A stretch of DNA of 64,000 nucleotides from Dipteronia dyeriana (Eukaryota > Streptophyta > Magnoliopsida > Sapindales > Sapindaceae). The stretch is from NCBI GenBank assembly GCA_032871835.1, contig CM065296.1:119484146-119548145 (forward strand), read 5' to 3'. The stretch's first letter is position 1. Each line of letters begins with the position of its first letter. Both the position numbers and the translations under genes were made by a program. This document shows, piece after piece, positions 12,713-24,473 of the stretch. Below the pieces are notes generated by a model. It was given only the letters and a program-made list of their open reading frames with translations, was not told where the DNA came from and did no database searches.

Positions 12713-13581
12713 CATATGGGATGAGAAGATTTACCTGTTGCATATGTACAGCAGAAGATGCGTCCATAAGGTCCTGTAGAGAGTGCTGTTTAGGAAATGT
12801 CATCCCACGAAACATGAACCTAAAAAGTTTACAATAATTTTCTGCTGCCTGTCAACACAGTGACAATGACATACCTTAATTTGTATAACGAATATAAAAT
12901 AATCAATAAAAAAAAGTCTAGCAAAAATAATGACTAATTATGATTAACAGTTTCAAATACAAAATAACAAGATTTATTACAACCACACACAATGAAAAAT
13001 GAGACAAACAAAATTAAGATTACTAAAACACACATATTTGTGAGGTAATGTTGTCTTTCAAACATGTATACTTTAAATTTTCAAACTTTTCCTTTTGGTA
13101 TATACTTTTTATAAGATTATGAATATTCACTACTGAAACCTAATAAGATAAGATAAAAAAGTAAGGTAAGAAATATAAATAGATGAGAGTGGAAATGAAT
13201 CAGAATATCGATGAAAACTCATAAGGGGATAATTGTTGGTAATAATTATGCCCTCCAAATCAATTTCTTTAAACTGAACATAATTCTGAAGAAAGGATTA
13301 AATACACAAAAATCCCTGAGTTTAGATCTAATTGTAGCAAAATGGATATTTTGCTTGAAATTGAAAAACCTCCCCTCACATCCGTTGATTTCCGTCAATC
13401 ATAACCATTGATCAAATTTTTGGCATAAAGTGACTCAAATAAGTGAATAACCTTCAAGAGATAATTTACTTTATTTTATTTTTTTGAAATAAGATAATTT
13501 ACTTTATCATTTTAACCATTAAGTTATAAAAATAAAATAACAATTAAATAAAAAAAATATTAGTTTATAAAAAAATCACAA

Positions 13582-13750
13582 CTCCACAAGTGGAGATCCA
13601 TGACGAGGATCTGCTCCTCACGGAGGAGGAAACACTCCTTGCAATGGAGCCGACTCTCCTCCAAGAGGAGAGATCTATCCAAAACAAGGAGCAATCTGCT
13701 CCATGGATGGGCAGATCTTCTCCTCACAATGCAATTGCTCCGAGTGGAGC
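13582..13750. repeat. Cluster of five short-loop GGAG/CTCC hairpins, copy 2
   Basis: Perfect stems lie at 13582-13595 (CTCCAC/GTGGAG, 2-nt gap), 13614-13628 (CTCCTC/GAGGAG, loop ACG), 13654-13672 (CTCTCCTC/GAGGAGAG, loop CAA), 13688-13702 (GGAGCA/TGCTCC, loop ATC) and 13737-13750 (GCTCC/GGAGC, loop GAGT). They lie in the intron between exon 1 remnant and exon 3 of the YqgF-like pseudogene and align with clusters in copies 1 and 3. Confidence 0.8.
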
Positions 13751-14298
13751 TTCTTCATCTCTGTAAAAAAAAAGGTTTTTTTTTTTAATTAAAAAGTTAT
13801 AAAGATTATATCTCCACCATCAATTGATGGCGAGAGCTAACTTCTACTGTCCATGTGTTTTCTTTAATTAAATGTCTTTCTTGGGAGAGGAAAATGACTA
13901 TTTTGCCTCCCATTCGTTAAAAGTTAATGGTTTCAAACCTATTACCAAAATTCAAACATAGAAAAACAGTACTTTCATATTGAGTCCTCTTCAGACCTTC
14001 CTCAAACATCTTCAACGATTTCAGGTACTTGGCCATCTACCAGTCAATTCAAACTGTTAGAACTGAATCTATGGATCAAAGAAAACAGTTGAAAAGGAAT
14101 AATATTAATACCTTTGTGCTTTGCTGCATGATCTCTTGGGTAGCGCCACTTGTGAAATGTGAAGTGAGGGATGATAAGTTGAACTTTTTTATATATACGT
14201 GTGTGGACTGTGGAGAGGCCGAAATGGAAATGGACTTGAATAATATACTTGCGAGCTGAGTCCGAAAGGCAGTTGAACGTAGATTACTTTGTTCAGTA

Positions 14299-14541
14299 AT
14301 GATGCGTTTGGTATGCGGGACATGACAGGATAACGTGGGATAATTTGTTCTTATTCCACGTTTGACATGTCTTTAACATGAGACAGAACGAGATAAGGTG
14401 GGACAAAAATCACAAAAAGTTGTCCCACCCAAGACCCTAAGATAACTTTGTCCCATGACATGAGACAAATGTCAAAAAAATCAATTTACCCTTTAAATTT
14501 TCAAACGATTACAATCATGTCCAATAAATTATATGTTATAT

Positions 14542-14570
<29 letters not shown>
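14299..14570. mobile_element. Left end of the MITE-like element that bounds the 38-kb insertion
   Basis: It starts at the exact break of the copy 2 flank (ttcagta / aaacgct). The terminal sequence gatgcgtttggtatgcggg resembles, in inverted orientation, the right end at 52386 (cagggtgtgtttgacacgg). Both ends run into (TA)n tracts (14543-14568 and 52022 onward). I infer an original small MITE with a TA-rich interior that was later split by other insertions. The superfamily is uncertain and no target duplication beyond 1-2 nt is visible. Confidence 0.5.
14543..14568. repeat. (AT)n microsatellite
   Basis: An uninterrupted AT dinucleotide run, followed by further TA-rich sequence to about 14610. 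Confidence 0.9.
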
Positions 14571-14572
<2 letters not shown>

Positions 14573-14610
14573 TATGTATATATTATAATATATATATTAC
14601 TATATAAAAA

Positions 14611-15602
14611 ATATGAGTTGGACGGTGGAATTATAGCCCCCTTTTAATTTCTTTTAATTTCTTTGAATGTAAAATTAAGAATATAACCTTTTAAGTTTAT
14701 ATAATTAATTAATAGTAACATATGAGATGGGGATGAAAAATATATTTTTTTATACATTTAATGAGTTGAAAAGGAATAAGAAATAATACAGGGAAGATAT
14801 TGAATTTGTCATACAACTTGATGACTTGAATATATAGATGACATATGTAAAGTAAAAGCAAGAAAAACAAATGGTTTGACTCCTGGCGGTGGAGTGATCT
14901 GATAAGGAAGAAGGGTTAAAAAAAATTTAGAAAAGCGGAGGATAGACTCGTGAAAGGCTGAAAGCCAGGAGATAAGGAAATATAAAGTGATGTTTGTAAT
15001 GTGAAAGGAAGAAAAAATATCACAACAAAATGATTACAATCCAAGCGGTGGACAATCTGATAAGGAAGAAAGAAAAAAAAAATACATACAAGAACAGAGG
15101 ACATAGAATCGTGAGAGATAAGAGGAAAAGAGAGACCAGAGGCTTACCAAAGAGAACCCTATTTCGCTCCAGCTTTTACATGTGAGTTTCGGCTGAATAT
15201 ATTTATGTTAATTGTTTGTATATACACGATTTTGAGCTTAGTTTTATTTTTATTGATTTGTTTCAAAGATTTTGAAATTGATGTTTATTAAATTTTACCT
15301 CACTTAGGAGTGAAATATGTTGATTTTTATGAAATTTTAAGTTGTTGGACTGCTTTGAGCTATTCAGTTGTTGATTGTATGTGAAGGATTGTGTAGTTTT
15401 GGCGAATTTCGATCGATATCAGAGGTCCAGAAAAAAAAAGGGGAAAATCGTTTGCTCCAAGTCTCAGGTGATTCACCTTTTTTTTTATATACAATTTTTA
15501 TTTTGATCTATTGAACAAAGGTTCTATGTTATGGGTTTATTACAAGTTTTCTTCCTTTAATTTGAATTGAATTTGGTTCCAACAGAATGTGTCTTTCTTG
15601 TA
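14611..15602. other. Non-coding stretch related to 37.46-38.77 kb
   Basis: The start (ggacggtggaattatagccccc) recurs at about 37463. About 15130-15350 (agcttttacatgtgagttt and following) recurs at about 38640-38770. This suggests one repeat family or a split element flanking lineage A. No gene is supported. A possible first polygalacturonase exon remnant may lie near 15425-15472. Confidence 0.5.
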
Positions 15603-17274
15603 GGATCCATTTCATTCTCTGGTCCATACTGTCAACAAAACATTGTTTTTCAGGTATGTTATTATTGTTTTTCATCATTAATTAATTGATTTGGGATTTG
15701 ATTAGAAATCTGATGATGGGTTTAATTTTGATTACGTAGAAGGGAAAATAATTGCGCCAACAAGCTACAAAGACTGGGGCAAAGGTCTGCTATGGTGGAT
15801 GGACTTTACAAAGCTGGTAGGAATTACAATTCAAGAAAATGGTGACGTTGATGGAAGAGGCTCTGTTTGCTGGCAAGATTATCCGTACGATGACCCTTTT
15901 GATGATGAATCAAAACTCATTGTCCCTTTATACAACACAACACAAACACACAAACCAATTCGGGTATAATTAACTAGGTCTATTTTTTCAATGCAATTAG
16001 TATTTTTGATTATCAGCAGGATCTGAGCTTGAAATTGTGTGGCAGATTGGAACTGAACTCGATGGGAAAATGCCAAGCATCAAGCCAACAGTAAGGACCA
16101 CCACTTAAATGACTCTGAAAATTCCTAAGTGAATTTATTTTTTTATGACTTTTAGTTTGTTACCCTTTTAAAATGATTGTGGTGTTGTTCTGTGATAGAC
16201 ATTGAGGTTTTATGGGAGTTTTAATGTCACGGTGACGGTTATAACGATTAGAATAGTCTCCAAGTGACATCTCAAGTTTGATAGTTGCATAGGAGTTATG
16301 GTTCATGATATGAGCTTTTCATCTCCGGGTGACAGTCCAACATGAATGGAATCCACTTGCAGAATTCTAAAGATGTTGTGATTCTTACCAGCACTCTTAC
16401 TTTCGGTAACTTTTCGTTGCTTGCTTGTAGATGAATAAATAATTTTTATTATAAATATTGAATTTAAGTAGACAATGCAGGTCAAGATTTAATCTTAACA
16501 TGAACTAGACCTGTTGAGAAGAACTTGTGATAAAAAAAACAACACTAAGGCTGCATAATTGATTGACATGCCTTGCTATAGGGTCCTTCAATTTCAGGGC
16601 ACCATCTTATCCAGACAGTAGAGTTTATTCTTTTTTTGTCAGTCACCTCTTATAATTTTGACACTTAGCAATGAGCAATATCCAGCATTGCAGAAATTTT
16701 TTGCCACCATTTATTTGAGGCCAATGATACTTTCTAGGAATGGACCAAATTAAAATTAGGTTTTGAAACCAACTGACAACTCAATTGACTTTTGTTGTAT
16801 TTTTTTTCGAGCTTGCTTTTGTCTTCGGTGGCAACATAATCTTCTGCTTCCATCTTCTTGTCTTTGTCTACTTTTGGTTATATTCCTATACATAAAGCAT
16901 ATTACATAGAAATGAATGTAAAATTGGTCCAGAAAATGATCATGCTTATGGAAATATAACATAGATAGGTTGCACATTGAGCATGATAGAGAATTGGCCT
17001 ACAGTCAAACTTAAGCAAATGTTATAGAAGTTCGTATGATGTTTGGTGCTAAACTAATTCTTTAAATGTGATGATTCTTACAGGAGACGATTGTTTTTCT
17101 ATTCAAGCTGAATGCTCAAACATATTCATACACTATGTGAACTGTAGGCAAGACATGGCATCAACATCGGAAGCCTGGGAAAAGATAATAGAAAAGCCTG
17201 TGTCTCAAACATCACCATCTGGGATGTTATTATGCTCAACACAATGGATGGTGTCAGAATCAGGACATGGCAAG
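15603..17274 (+). pseudogene. Polygalacturonase (GH28) pseudogene
   Basis: Exon-like blocks at about 15603-15653, 15740-15963, 16046-16090, 16199-16392 and 17084-17274 encode plant exo/endo-polygalacturonase segments: ISFSGPYCQQNIVFQ, KIIAPTSYKDWGKGL, GDVDGRGSVCWQD, LDGKMPSIKPT, then GDDC, RHGINIGSLGKDN and RIRTWQG. GH28 enzymes hydrolyse cell-wall pectin; GDD and RHG are the catalytic signatures. Breaks include deletions within the fourth block and a frameshift just before RHG. The signal peptide and the 3' third of the gene are missing. It lies directly left of the viral array on the same strand as A1. Confidence 0.8.
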
Positions 17275-17631
17275 GTTTATTACCTTCCACATTCCCAATA
17301 TTTGTAAAAAAAGAAAGAAGAAAAATCTGCTGCAATCAAAACTTGGGTAGAATGAAGGGTTAGATTAGCAAATGGTTCTGATTCGGAATAATACCTTGTG
17401 AAATCTTTCATATTGTTTAATAGCTGGGTTTTACGATCTTGTATATGTAGATAGTGAAACTCCTTTTGAAAGTTTAAAAAGCTTTCGATCGATGAGCTTT
17501 ATTAATTTGTACTTGTGATATTGTAAAACTCTACTTTGACATGAACTGAAATTATATTATGTTATATTAAGTTATTAACCCATTTAAATTTTAATTGCTT
17601 CCTTATTTTACAAGGATATTTATATATAACG

Positions 17632-18697
17632 TGGACCTCCTATTAGAACTATAAATTTCATAAGCAAAAATAATTTTGATTTTTTTATAGCAGATTATTA
17701 CTCTTTTCAAAATCAACCTTTAAGGGAAAAATATGAAAAGAATTATTCATAGAATAAAAGAGATCAATTTCGTAAAAGATGGATGGTAAGCATTAATCAT
17801 TTAGATCAAAATATTTCTTTCTTTGATTGGTATGTGAATAGGAAAAATTATGAACAAAACTGTTTGGTTATTAATAGATAAAATTTTAGAACTTACAAAA
17901 CTAAAAAAGGAGAAGAAAAACTATTGCATCCTCCACCAAGAGATTTTGAAATTAATATGCCTAATGAAGACATTCCAGAAGGTGTTAATATTACTAAATG
18001 TACCCTTTTTATTTTGTTTGATGAACCTATGTCCCAAACCACATCCTCATCATCTCATTAAATAGGATTGGTTATGAGAGAAAAAAATTATACAAATTTC
18101 TTTCTTAATTCTATTGGTAAACAATTAGAAAAAATTGATCTTAATTTATCTTAAACTAATACTTCACCAATCAAAGAAGACATACCTCCCCAAGTTTTTG
18201 TTCCTTATGGAAATCCTAACTCTTCCACAAAGGGAAAGGAAAAAGTTACTAAAATGGAACCCATATTATTCCCTGACCATACTGGAATTAAAAAATGTTT
18301 TGATAATTTAGTTGATGAAAATGAATTTCTTAAAGCCTTAGAAGAAAGATTAGGAAGATTACCAAGCGTCCAAACCCCTAACATTCAAACTATTGACAAA
18401 AATATCCAACCTTCTAAGTCTTCTGATAATGACAGTGAAACTCCTGATTTTCAAGATTTCGTCCAAAGGATTACAACCAATGAAAAAACTGACAGTTATA
18501 ATAAGACAAAATATTTTCAAAATAGTAAACCGTATTATCCAAAATCTACTCCCCCAGATTTGCAACATGAGGAAACTGTCCCTTATAGAGCTTATACTGG
18601 AAATGCTTGTTATCAGTTTAATATTGATTGTTTATCCGAATACCAGATTATTACTGTCTTAAGACAAATACATACTATTGGATATATTTATATTTAA
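17632..18697 (+). pseudogene. A1 linker region between movement and capsid domains (broken)
   Basis: This matches the same region of A3 (about 36560 downward) and A2. It shows INHLDQNISFFDWYVNR, a Ser/Thr-rich stretch and, near the end, FNIDCLSEYQII, a block typical of the region before the capsid domain in this virus group. It contains stops (near 17878, 18059 and 18152) and at least one frameshift near 17930 before the frame used downstream is reached. Confidence 0.6.
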
Positions 18698-18706
18698 AAA
18701 CAAAAT

Positions 18707-19822
18707 ATGACTCATGCGGATGCTGTAACCTCGATAACCACTGGATTTGAGGGCCAACTGTTTGGTCGGTGGACTCACACTCTTAGCAATTTGGCCAAGA
18801 GATCCATAATAGGCCACACTAAAACGGTAACAACTAGTACACCTGTTCAGACCAATAACCCTACTACTTTTGAATCAACTTCTACACAAACTACTACTAT
18901 TACATCTGAACCAGATGGTATAGATGTTTTATGTTATACTATTTTAATACATTTTGTAGGAAACCCCAATAGTAATCAAGGAAAAGAATTTTCAAAAATT
19001 CAAAATTTAAAATGCAAAAAACTAAGTGATTTTAAGTGGTATAAAGATATTTTCCTAACTAGAGTTTTTCAAAGACCTGACAATGCAAATTCTTATTGGA
19101 AAGAAATTTTTATTTCTGGATTGCCAAAATTATTTTCAAATAAAGTCAGAGATGAAATGGTAAGACAAATGGGATGGACTGATTGGTCCCAAATTGATTT
19201 AAACACCTGGACTTATGGTGAAATTATTGCTGCCATTAATGTTGTAGCTCTTCAACTATACAATGATCTTAGACTCAAAAGCCAGCTTAAATAACAAAAA
19301 TTAACTACCAGAAAAGAATTAGGGTCATGGTGTGAACAATTTGGTTTTGATAAATTACCTACTCAAAAGAAAAGGAAACACCATCTTCCCTCTCTGAAAA
19401 AACTGTATCCTAACAGGATTAATAAAAATTATAAAGCAAATAAAAAAAGAGAAACCATTTGGGCTCCTAAAAAACCCTCACAAAGGAGAAAAACCCCTTA
19501 TAAAACTTCCCATAAAACTTCTTATAAAAAGAATAATTATAAAAAATCAAACAAATGTTTTAAATGTGGAAAAGAAGGTCACTATGCAAACAAATGTCCA
19601 GAACAAAGGAAAAAGATTAATAGTCTAGAATTAGATGACCAAGTTAAAGATAAAATATTACAAGTTTTATACACTGAGTCTGATACGTCTTCCTCCTCTA
19701 ATAATGAAGTTTTAATTATTAACGAATCATCGTCTGAGTCTGAAACATCTTCTTGTTCCTCTTCTAACACTGAACCAGAAACTCAACCTTGTTTTTGTAA
19801 AGAAATAAATGTTTTAGACTAA
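18707..19822 (+). pseudogene. A1 capsid region with zinc knuckle
   Basis: The capsid-type core shows GFEGQLFGRWTHTL, LSDFKWYKDIFLTRVFQRPD and WKEIFISGLPKLFS. The nucleic-acid-binding knuckle CFKCGKEGHYANKC (CX2CX4HX4C) lies near 19555. An acidic Ser-rich tail follows. Nonsense codons interrupt at 19292 and 19820. A3 carries the most similar version of this segment. Confidence 0.8.
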
Positions 19823-20053
19823 CAGGATTATTCCCTAATGATTATCATGATTGATAGTATTGAAGATCCTATTCAAAAAACCCTTTTTATAAGACAATTA
19901 CAACAGAAGATTACTAGTGAACCTAGTGAACCAACTTCTAGCAATAACCAAACTAAAGTTCCTTATGAACCAAAACCCTTTAAAAATACCCCTTTTGAAA
20001 CCTCTGATTTCGAACAAAATGTTTTGGGACAATTTTAAACTAAAAATAGAAAT

Positions 20054-20905
20054 GTGACCATTTCGGATTTACAAAAAGAAATTGCTGGAATAAAAGAAGA
20101 AATAAAATTATTAAAAATTCAAATCCAAGATTTACAAATTAAAGAGAGATTGGAAAAACAGTTTAATAATAATAAACCCCTAGAAAGACAAATTAGTTTT
20201 AACAGTTCAGATGAATCTGACAAAGAACCCGAAAATAATCAAAACCATAACCCCTTGGGATTAGATCAGATCAATACAATCCAAGAAATAAGAATTCAAA
20301 AATGGTTTGTGGAAATTGACACCAGAATTGCTTATAATTACAATATTAGAGCTACTGCTCTTATTGACAGAGGAGCTGACTTAAATTGTATTATAGAATC
20401 TCTTGTTCCCACAAAATATTTAGAATCCACCACAGAAACCTTATATGGAGCCAATAAAATTAAATTGGACATCAAATATAAGCTTACTAATGCAAAAGTT
20501 TGCAACAATGGTGTTTGCTATAACAATGATTTTATTGTTGTCAAAACTCTTGTTATATTAGGACTACCCTTTTTATATTTGATATCTCCTTTCAAAGTCA
20601 TTTCTAAAGGAATTGTCACCGAATATTTAGGAAAACAAATACTATTCCCTTTTATTTTCCCTGTTTTAGTAAGAGATTTAAATGTCTTAAGGGATAATAA
20701 TATTTTTGCAGAAAACCCAAAACTAGTTGACAATTGTATTGCTACTTTGACCAAAAAACAAAATCAGCTGAATTTTTTAAAAGATGATTTAGTTTTTCAA
20801 AGACAAGAGGATAGATTAAAAGATCCTACTCTTCAAGAAAAAATAAAAGATTTTAAAGAGAAAATTGAAAAAGAAGTTTGCTCTTCCATACCAAGTGCTT
20901 TTTGA
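20054..20905 (+). pseudogene. A1 coiled-coil and aspartic protease region
   Basis: The N-terminal part is charged and likely coiled coil (LQKEIAGIKEEIKLLKIQ). It is followed by a retropepsin-like domain. The active-site triad reads D-R-G at 20366-20374, whereas A2 and A3 read D-T-G, so this copy lost the catalytic Thr. A premature stop closes the segment at 20903-20905 (W codon in A2/A3). Confidence 0.75.
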
Positions 20906-20929
20906 GATCGGAAAAAACATATTGTTACT

Positions 20930-22255
20930 TTGCCTTATACCAAAGAATTTAGTGAAAAAGGAATTCCTACCAAAGCAAGACCTATTCAAATGTCTTCTAA
21001 TTTGATTGATTATTGCAAAAAGGAAATACAAGATTTAATTAACAAAAAATTAATCAGACATTCTAAATCGCTTTGGAGTTGCCCTACTTTCTATATCCAG
21101 AAAAATACTGAAATAGAAAGAGGAGTTCCTAGACTTGTTATAAATTATAAATCTTTGAATGATGTTTTGCAATGGATTAGGTATCCTATGCCTAATAAAT
21201 CAGATTTATTAAAAAGACTTTATGATTCCATTATTTTTTCGAAATTTGACATGAAATCAGGATTTTGGCAAATCCAGATTGCTGAAAAAGACCGTTATAA
21301 AACAGTTTTTACAGTCCCTTTTGGACAATATGAATGGAATGTTATGCCTTTTAGGCTTAAAAATTCTCCCAGTGAATTTCAATATATTATGAATAATATT
21401 TTTAATCCCTATTATGAGTTTTCAATTGTTTACATAGATGATGTATTAATATTTTCAAAAAATATTGACCGGCATTGGAAACATTAAGAAACATTTTTAA
21501 AAACAGTCAAACATCATGGTTTAATAATTTCAGCCCCAAAAATTACTCTTTTCCAAACCAATATCCGATTTTTGGGTCATAATATCAAAAGAGGAACTAT
21601 TATTCCTATTCAAAGAAGTTTAGATTTTGCTGATAAATTTTCCAATGAAATAAAAGACAAAAAACAATTACAAAGATTTTTGGGATGTTTGAATTACATT
21701 TCAAATTTTTACAAGGAACTTAGTATTATTTGTAAACCCCTCTTCCAAAGATTAAAAACTAATCCTATGTCTTGGACTGATGAACATACTAAAGCTGTTC
21801 AACATGTAAAAAATTATGTCAAGAAGTTGCCTTGTATGACAATTTGCCATCCCACTGCTCCAAAGACTGTTGAAACTGATGCTTCAGACATTGGATACGG
21901 TGGCATTTTAAAACAAGAAATTAATGACAAAGAATGTCTAGTTAGATATGTTTCTGGATCTTGGAATGACACTCAAAAGAAATATTCTACCATTAAAAAA
22001 GAAATATTAGCAATTATTTTGACCATTCAAAAATTACAAGATGATTTGATAAATCAAAAATTTATTTTAAGAGTTGACTGTCAGTCTGCAAAATTTATTT
22101 TGAAAAAAGATGTAAAAAATATTGTTTCTAAACAAATATTTGTTATATGGCAAGCCCTTTTATCTGCTTTTGATTTTGACATTGAATATATCAAAGGATC
22201 AGAAAATAGTCTCCCAGATTTTTTGACCAGAGAATTTTTACAGGGAGAAAAATGA
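20930..22255 (+). pseudogene. A1 reverse transcriptase-RNase H
   Basis: RT palm motifs are visible: FDMKSGFWQIQIAEKDRYKT, FGQYEWNVMPF and YIDDVLIFSK (YIDD at 21431-21442). The connection region has FLGCLNYISNFYKEL. RNase H begins with ETDASDIGYGG near 21871 and ends LPDFLTREFLQGEK. A stop at 21485-21487 separates the two halves. The role would have been copying pregenomic RNA into DNA. The final stop overlaps the start of ORF2 as ATGA. Confidence 0.9.
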
Positions 22256-23653
22256 CCAGTACAAACAGAGGTCGTGGTGGTGGCCGAAGCCCTGGTGGAA
22301 GAGGCTCCATTAGATCTGACTTATCAGACAAGAATACAGACTTATCAATATTGACTTATCATACTTCCCCCAGAGGAAGTCATAAAGACAAGTATGCTAT
22401 TTCTCTCATTTCTCAGCCCAAATCACCACATACATTACCCATTCATTTTCCCCAATTACCTCCTGCTAGGCCTTCCTCAAGCAGAAGCCCAAGTTAATGT
22501 CCAGTACACACGATAAATACTTTCTCACCTTTAGCTATTGACGGCAACCCTTTCAAAACTATGGTCTCATAAAAAATAAGCCCTCACTCAAATAAGCAAG
22601 ACAAGATATTAGCCCAGGTCTCACAACCAACTTTTCCTAAAGTCAATCAACCAACATACTCCTATGTCAATAAACCTTTCTTTGATAGGTTTTTTGCCAT
22701 GGAACAAAATTTCCTGCATGACCATTATTTTAGAGAACCTACAAAATTAGCGGATGATATTATCAATCCCTTATTTGGAAGGATTCCAGAAGACTATTCA
22801 AAAAGACATATTTTCTATGAATTTATCTTGGTGGATACAGACTCAATTTTTATTTCTGATATTTTTGACAAAGTCGACAAAGAAAAACTGATTTTTAGAA
22901 AAATAAAGATTTACAAAATTATCACTTTAGAACAATGGGGTGCTGACCCTAACTCAAAATGAAATTTTAGCATAATTTTTCATGTTTCTGAATTTTTCTA
23001 TTGGGACTATATTGATGCTTGGACAAAATTCCTTTATGGACAAAACCCAGGAAATTCACTCTCTTGGTTCATTTATTTTGACAAAAACTTTCAAATTGAT
23101 TTGCCAATTTGGTTCATGAAATGGTGGGACAAGTTTGGACCTATCATCGATTTTCTTCCAGCTCAAGTCAAAGAAGGTTACTCCTTTTGGATTGCTAATG
23201 TGGATAGACCAGATGAATGGGAATTTTTCCCAGATCTATTAATATTCTTTGTCCAGTTCAATCTAACTTGGACACTCATGCTTGAGTATTCCATCCAAGA
23301 CAAGCTTATTGGGAACGTAAATGTTCCTTATTTTGGCCGACAAATAGAGATCAAATGGTGGAGTGGTATGAACTTGGCAAACCTTGGAAAAGACAGTCTC
23401 TAAATGGCTTGCAGACAATCCCTCATTTTGTACTAAAGTTGCAGACCAGTCTAGTTTTTTAATGGCCAAATCACAAAACCAGGCCAAAATTGCTGTTGCC
23501 TGCACTCCTAATGAACTTATGAGAATAGCCGAAGAAATGAAGAACACCATGGCTAGTATGTCTCAAGCTGGTTCTGACAATGATAAGGAGGATACATATA
23601 ATTATACTTTTGACAGTGAAGACCCCTCAACTTTCTTTGGACATGACCCATGA
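22252..23653 (+). pseudogene. A1 ORF2, function unknown
   Basis: It starts at ATG 22252, which overlaps the upstream stop as ATGA, an arrangement fitting termination-reinitiation. The N-terminus is Arg/Gly-rich (RGRGGGRSPGGRG) and probably binds nucleic acid. Further on are FFDRFFAMEQNFLHDHYF, EQWGADPN, DYIDAWTKFLYGQNPG, MKWWDKFGPI and an acidic C-terminus ending FFGHDP. Similar proteins are common in plant pararetroviral remnants, but I know of no assigned function. Stops at 22495 and 22960 and a 2-nt deletion near 23392 break it. Confidence 0.75.
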
Positions 23654-23792
23654 CCAAATCAAGATAAGGATCCAAAAAGCAGATTCATCGACAAAATAAA
23701 AGCATCCGACAAAGCAAAGTAAAAGTAAAGCAAAAGTAAAAGAAAAAGGAAAATCATTATAAGAAGACAAGGAATCTTATCTGCCAGCTATT

Positions 23793-23934
23793 AAAGTATC
23801 TTTAATAATGCATCCGACCAACTTTGCTAAAGGAACCGACCACCAACTTTCCAGCTGTCTTCCAAAGTATCTTTAATAATGCATCTGACCAACTTTGCTA
23901 AAGGAACCGACCACTAACTTTCCAGCTGTCTTCT
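23793..23934 (+). repeat. A1 upstream tandem repeat, 2 x 71 bp (putative enhancer)
   Basis: Two adjacent 71-bp units (23793-23863 and 23864-23934) each contain ccaacttt..cagctgt, including CTTTCCAGCTGT at 23847 and 23918. They lie 65-200 bp upstream of the TATA-like box. A3 has the same duplication (about 32060-32200). A2 has one unit. Confidence 0.75.
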
Positions 23935-23995
23935 AGTGGTAGTTGAGTTGTTGTTTTAACTAGGGTTTATATCTAAACCATAGTTAAATCTTTAT

Positions 23996-24132
23996 CTATT
24001 TAATAGAGCTGAAGGCTCATTTGTATCCAAGTTCAGTTTTAGTTTGTTTTCTATTATCTCTCTGATTGCTCTGCGTAGCATCAATTTTCCCTCTCTTTCT
24101 TCTACTGTAAATTTCTGAACTACATAAATAAA
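23996..24132 (+). promoter_or_regulatory. A1 putative pregenomic RNA promoter and poly(A) signal
   Basis: A TATA-like box CTATTTAATAG (23996-24006) is followed by AATAAA at 24127-24132. This is the usual caulimovirid order, in which transcription starts upstream of the poly(A) signal and passes it once. Function is inferred. Confidence 0.55.
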
Positions 24133-24248
24133 GTGTGAGACTTATTTCTGTATATCAACCTTGTTGTCAGACATATCTTGATTAAGTAAGCTCCTATTTC
24201 TCTGTCTCTTTTATGATTTATTACTGCTATTTAGTACATCTGGTCTGA

Positions 24249-24336
24249 GTATATAGGCTGGAAACCTTGACATATCCGTTTTAAAACAGTATTATTACTG
24301 TAAAGGATAAACTTGGGTGTAACAATGCCAAGTACT
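24249..24336 (+). promoter_or_regulatory. A1 copy of leader element shared with lineage B
   Basis: It begins gtatataggctggaaacc and ends near caatgccaagtact. It lies between the poly(A) signal and the primer site. It contains hairpin ACAGTA-TTAT-TACTGT at 24286-24301. The same element is found in both lineage B copies with a different but still pairing hairpin. Confidence 0.7.
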
Positions 24337-24473
24337 TAAAAGACCATTTTATTATTTGTGAACAACAATTTGCTTTGCTTATTTGATCTTTGAATTCCTA
24401 TATGTTTTTAGAATTGTTATACATTGTACTGTGCATTCTTACTTATATTGTCTTGCTCCGTTTTGGTATCAAA

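Larger units (their letters stand above)
11652..14036 (-). pseudogene. YqgF/RuvX-like protein, copy 2 (pseudogene)
   Basis: This is paralogous to copies 1 and 3. Exon 1 starts at 14036 (MAKYLKSLKMFEEGLK) but breaks off near 13940, where a deletion fuses it to intron 2, so the rest of exon 1 and exon 2 are lost. Exon 3 (about 13265-13215) has a mutated donor (GT to AT). Exon 4 (about 13140-13035) keeps KFENLKYTCLKDNITS but its donor is also lost. Exon 5 (about 12850-12735) is open and ends VHMQQ before a GT donor. The short last exon lies near 11690. A hAT-type element (12073-12712) sits in intron 5. It is almost certainly non-functional. Confidence 0.65.
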
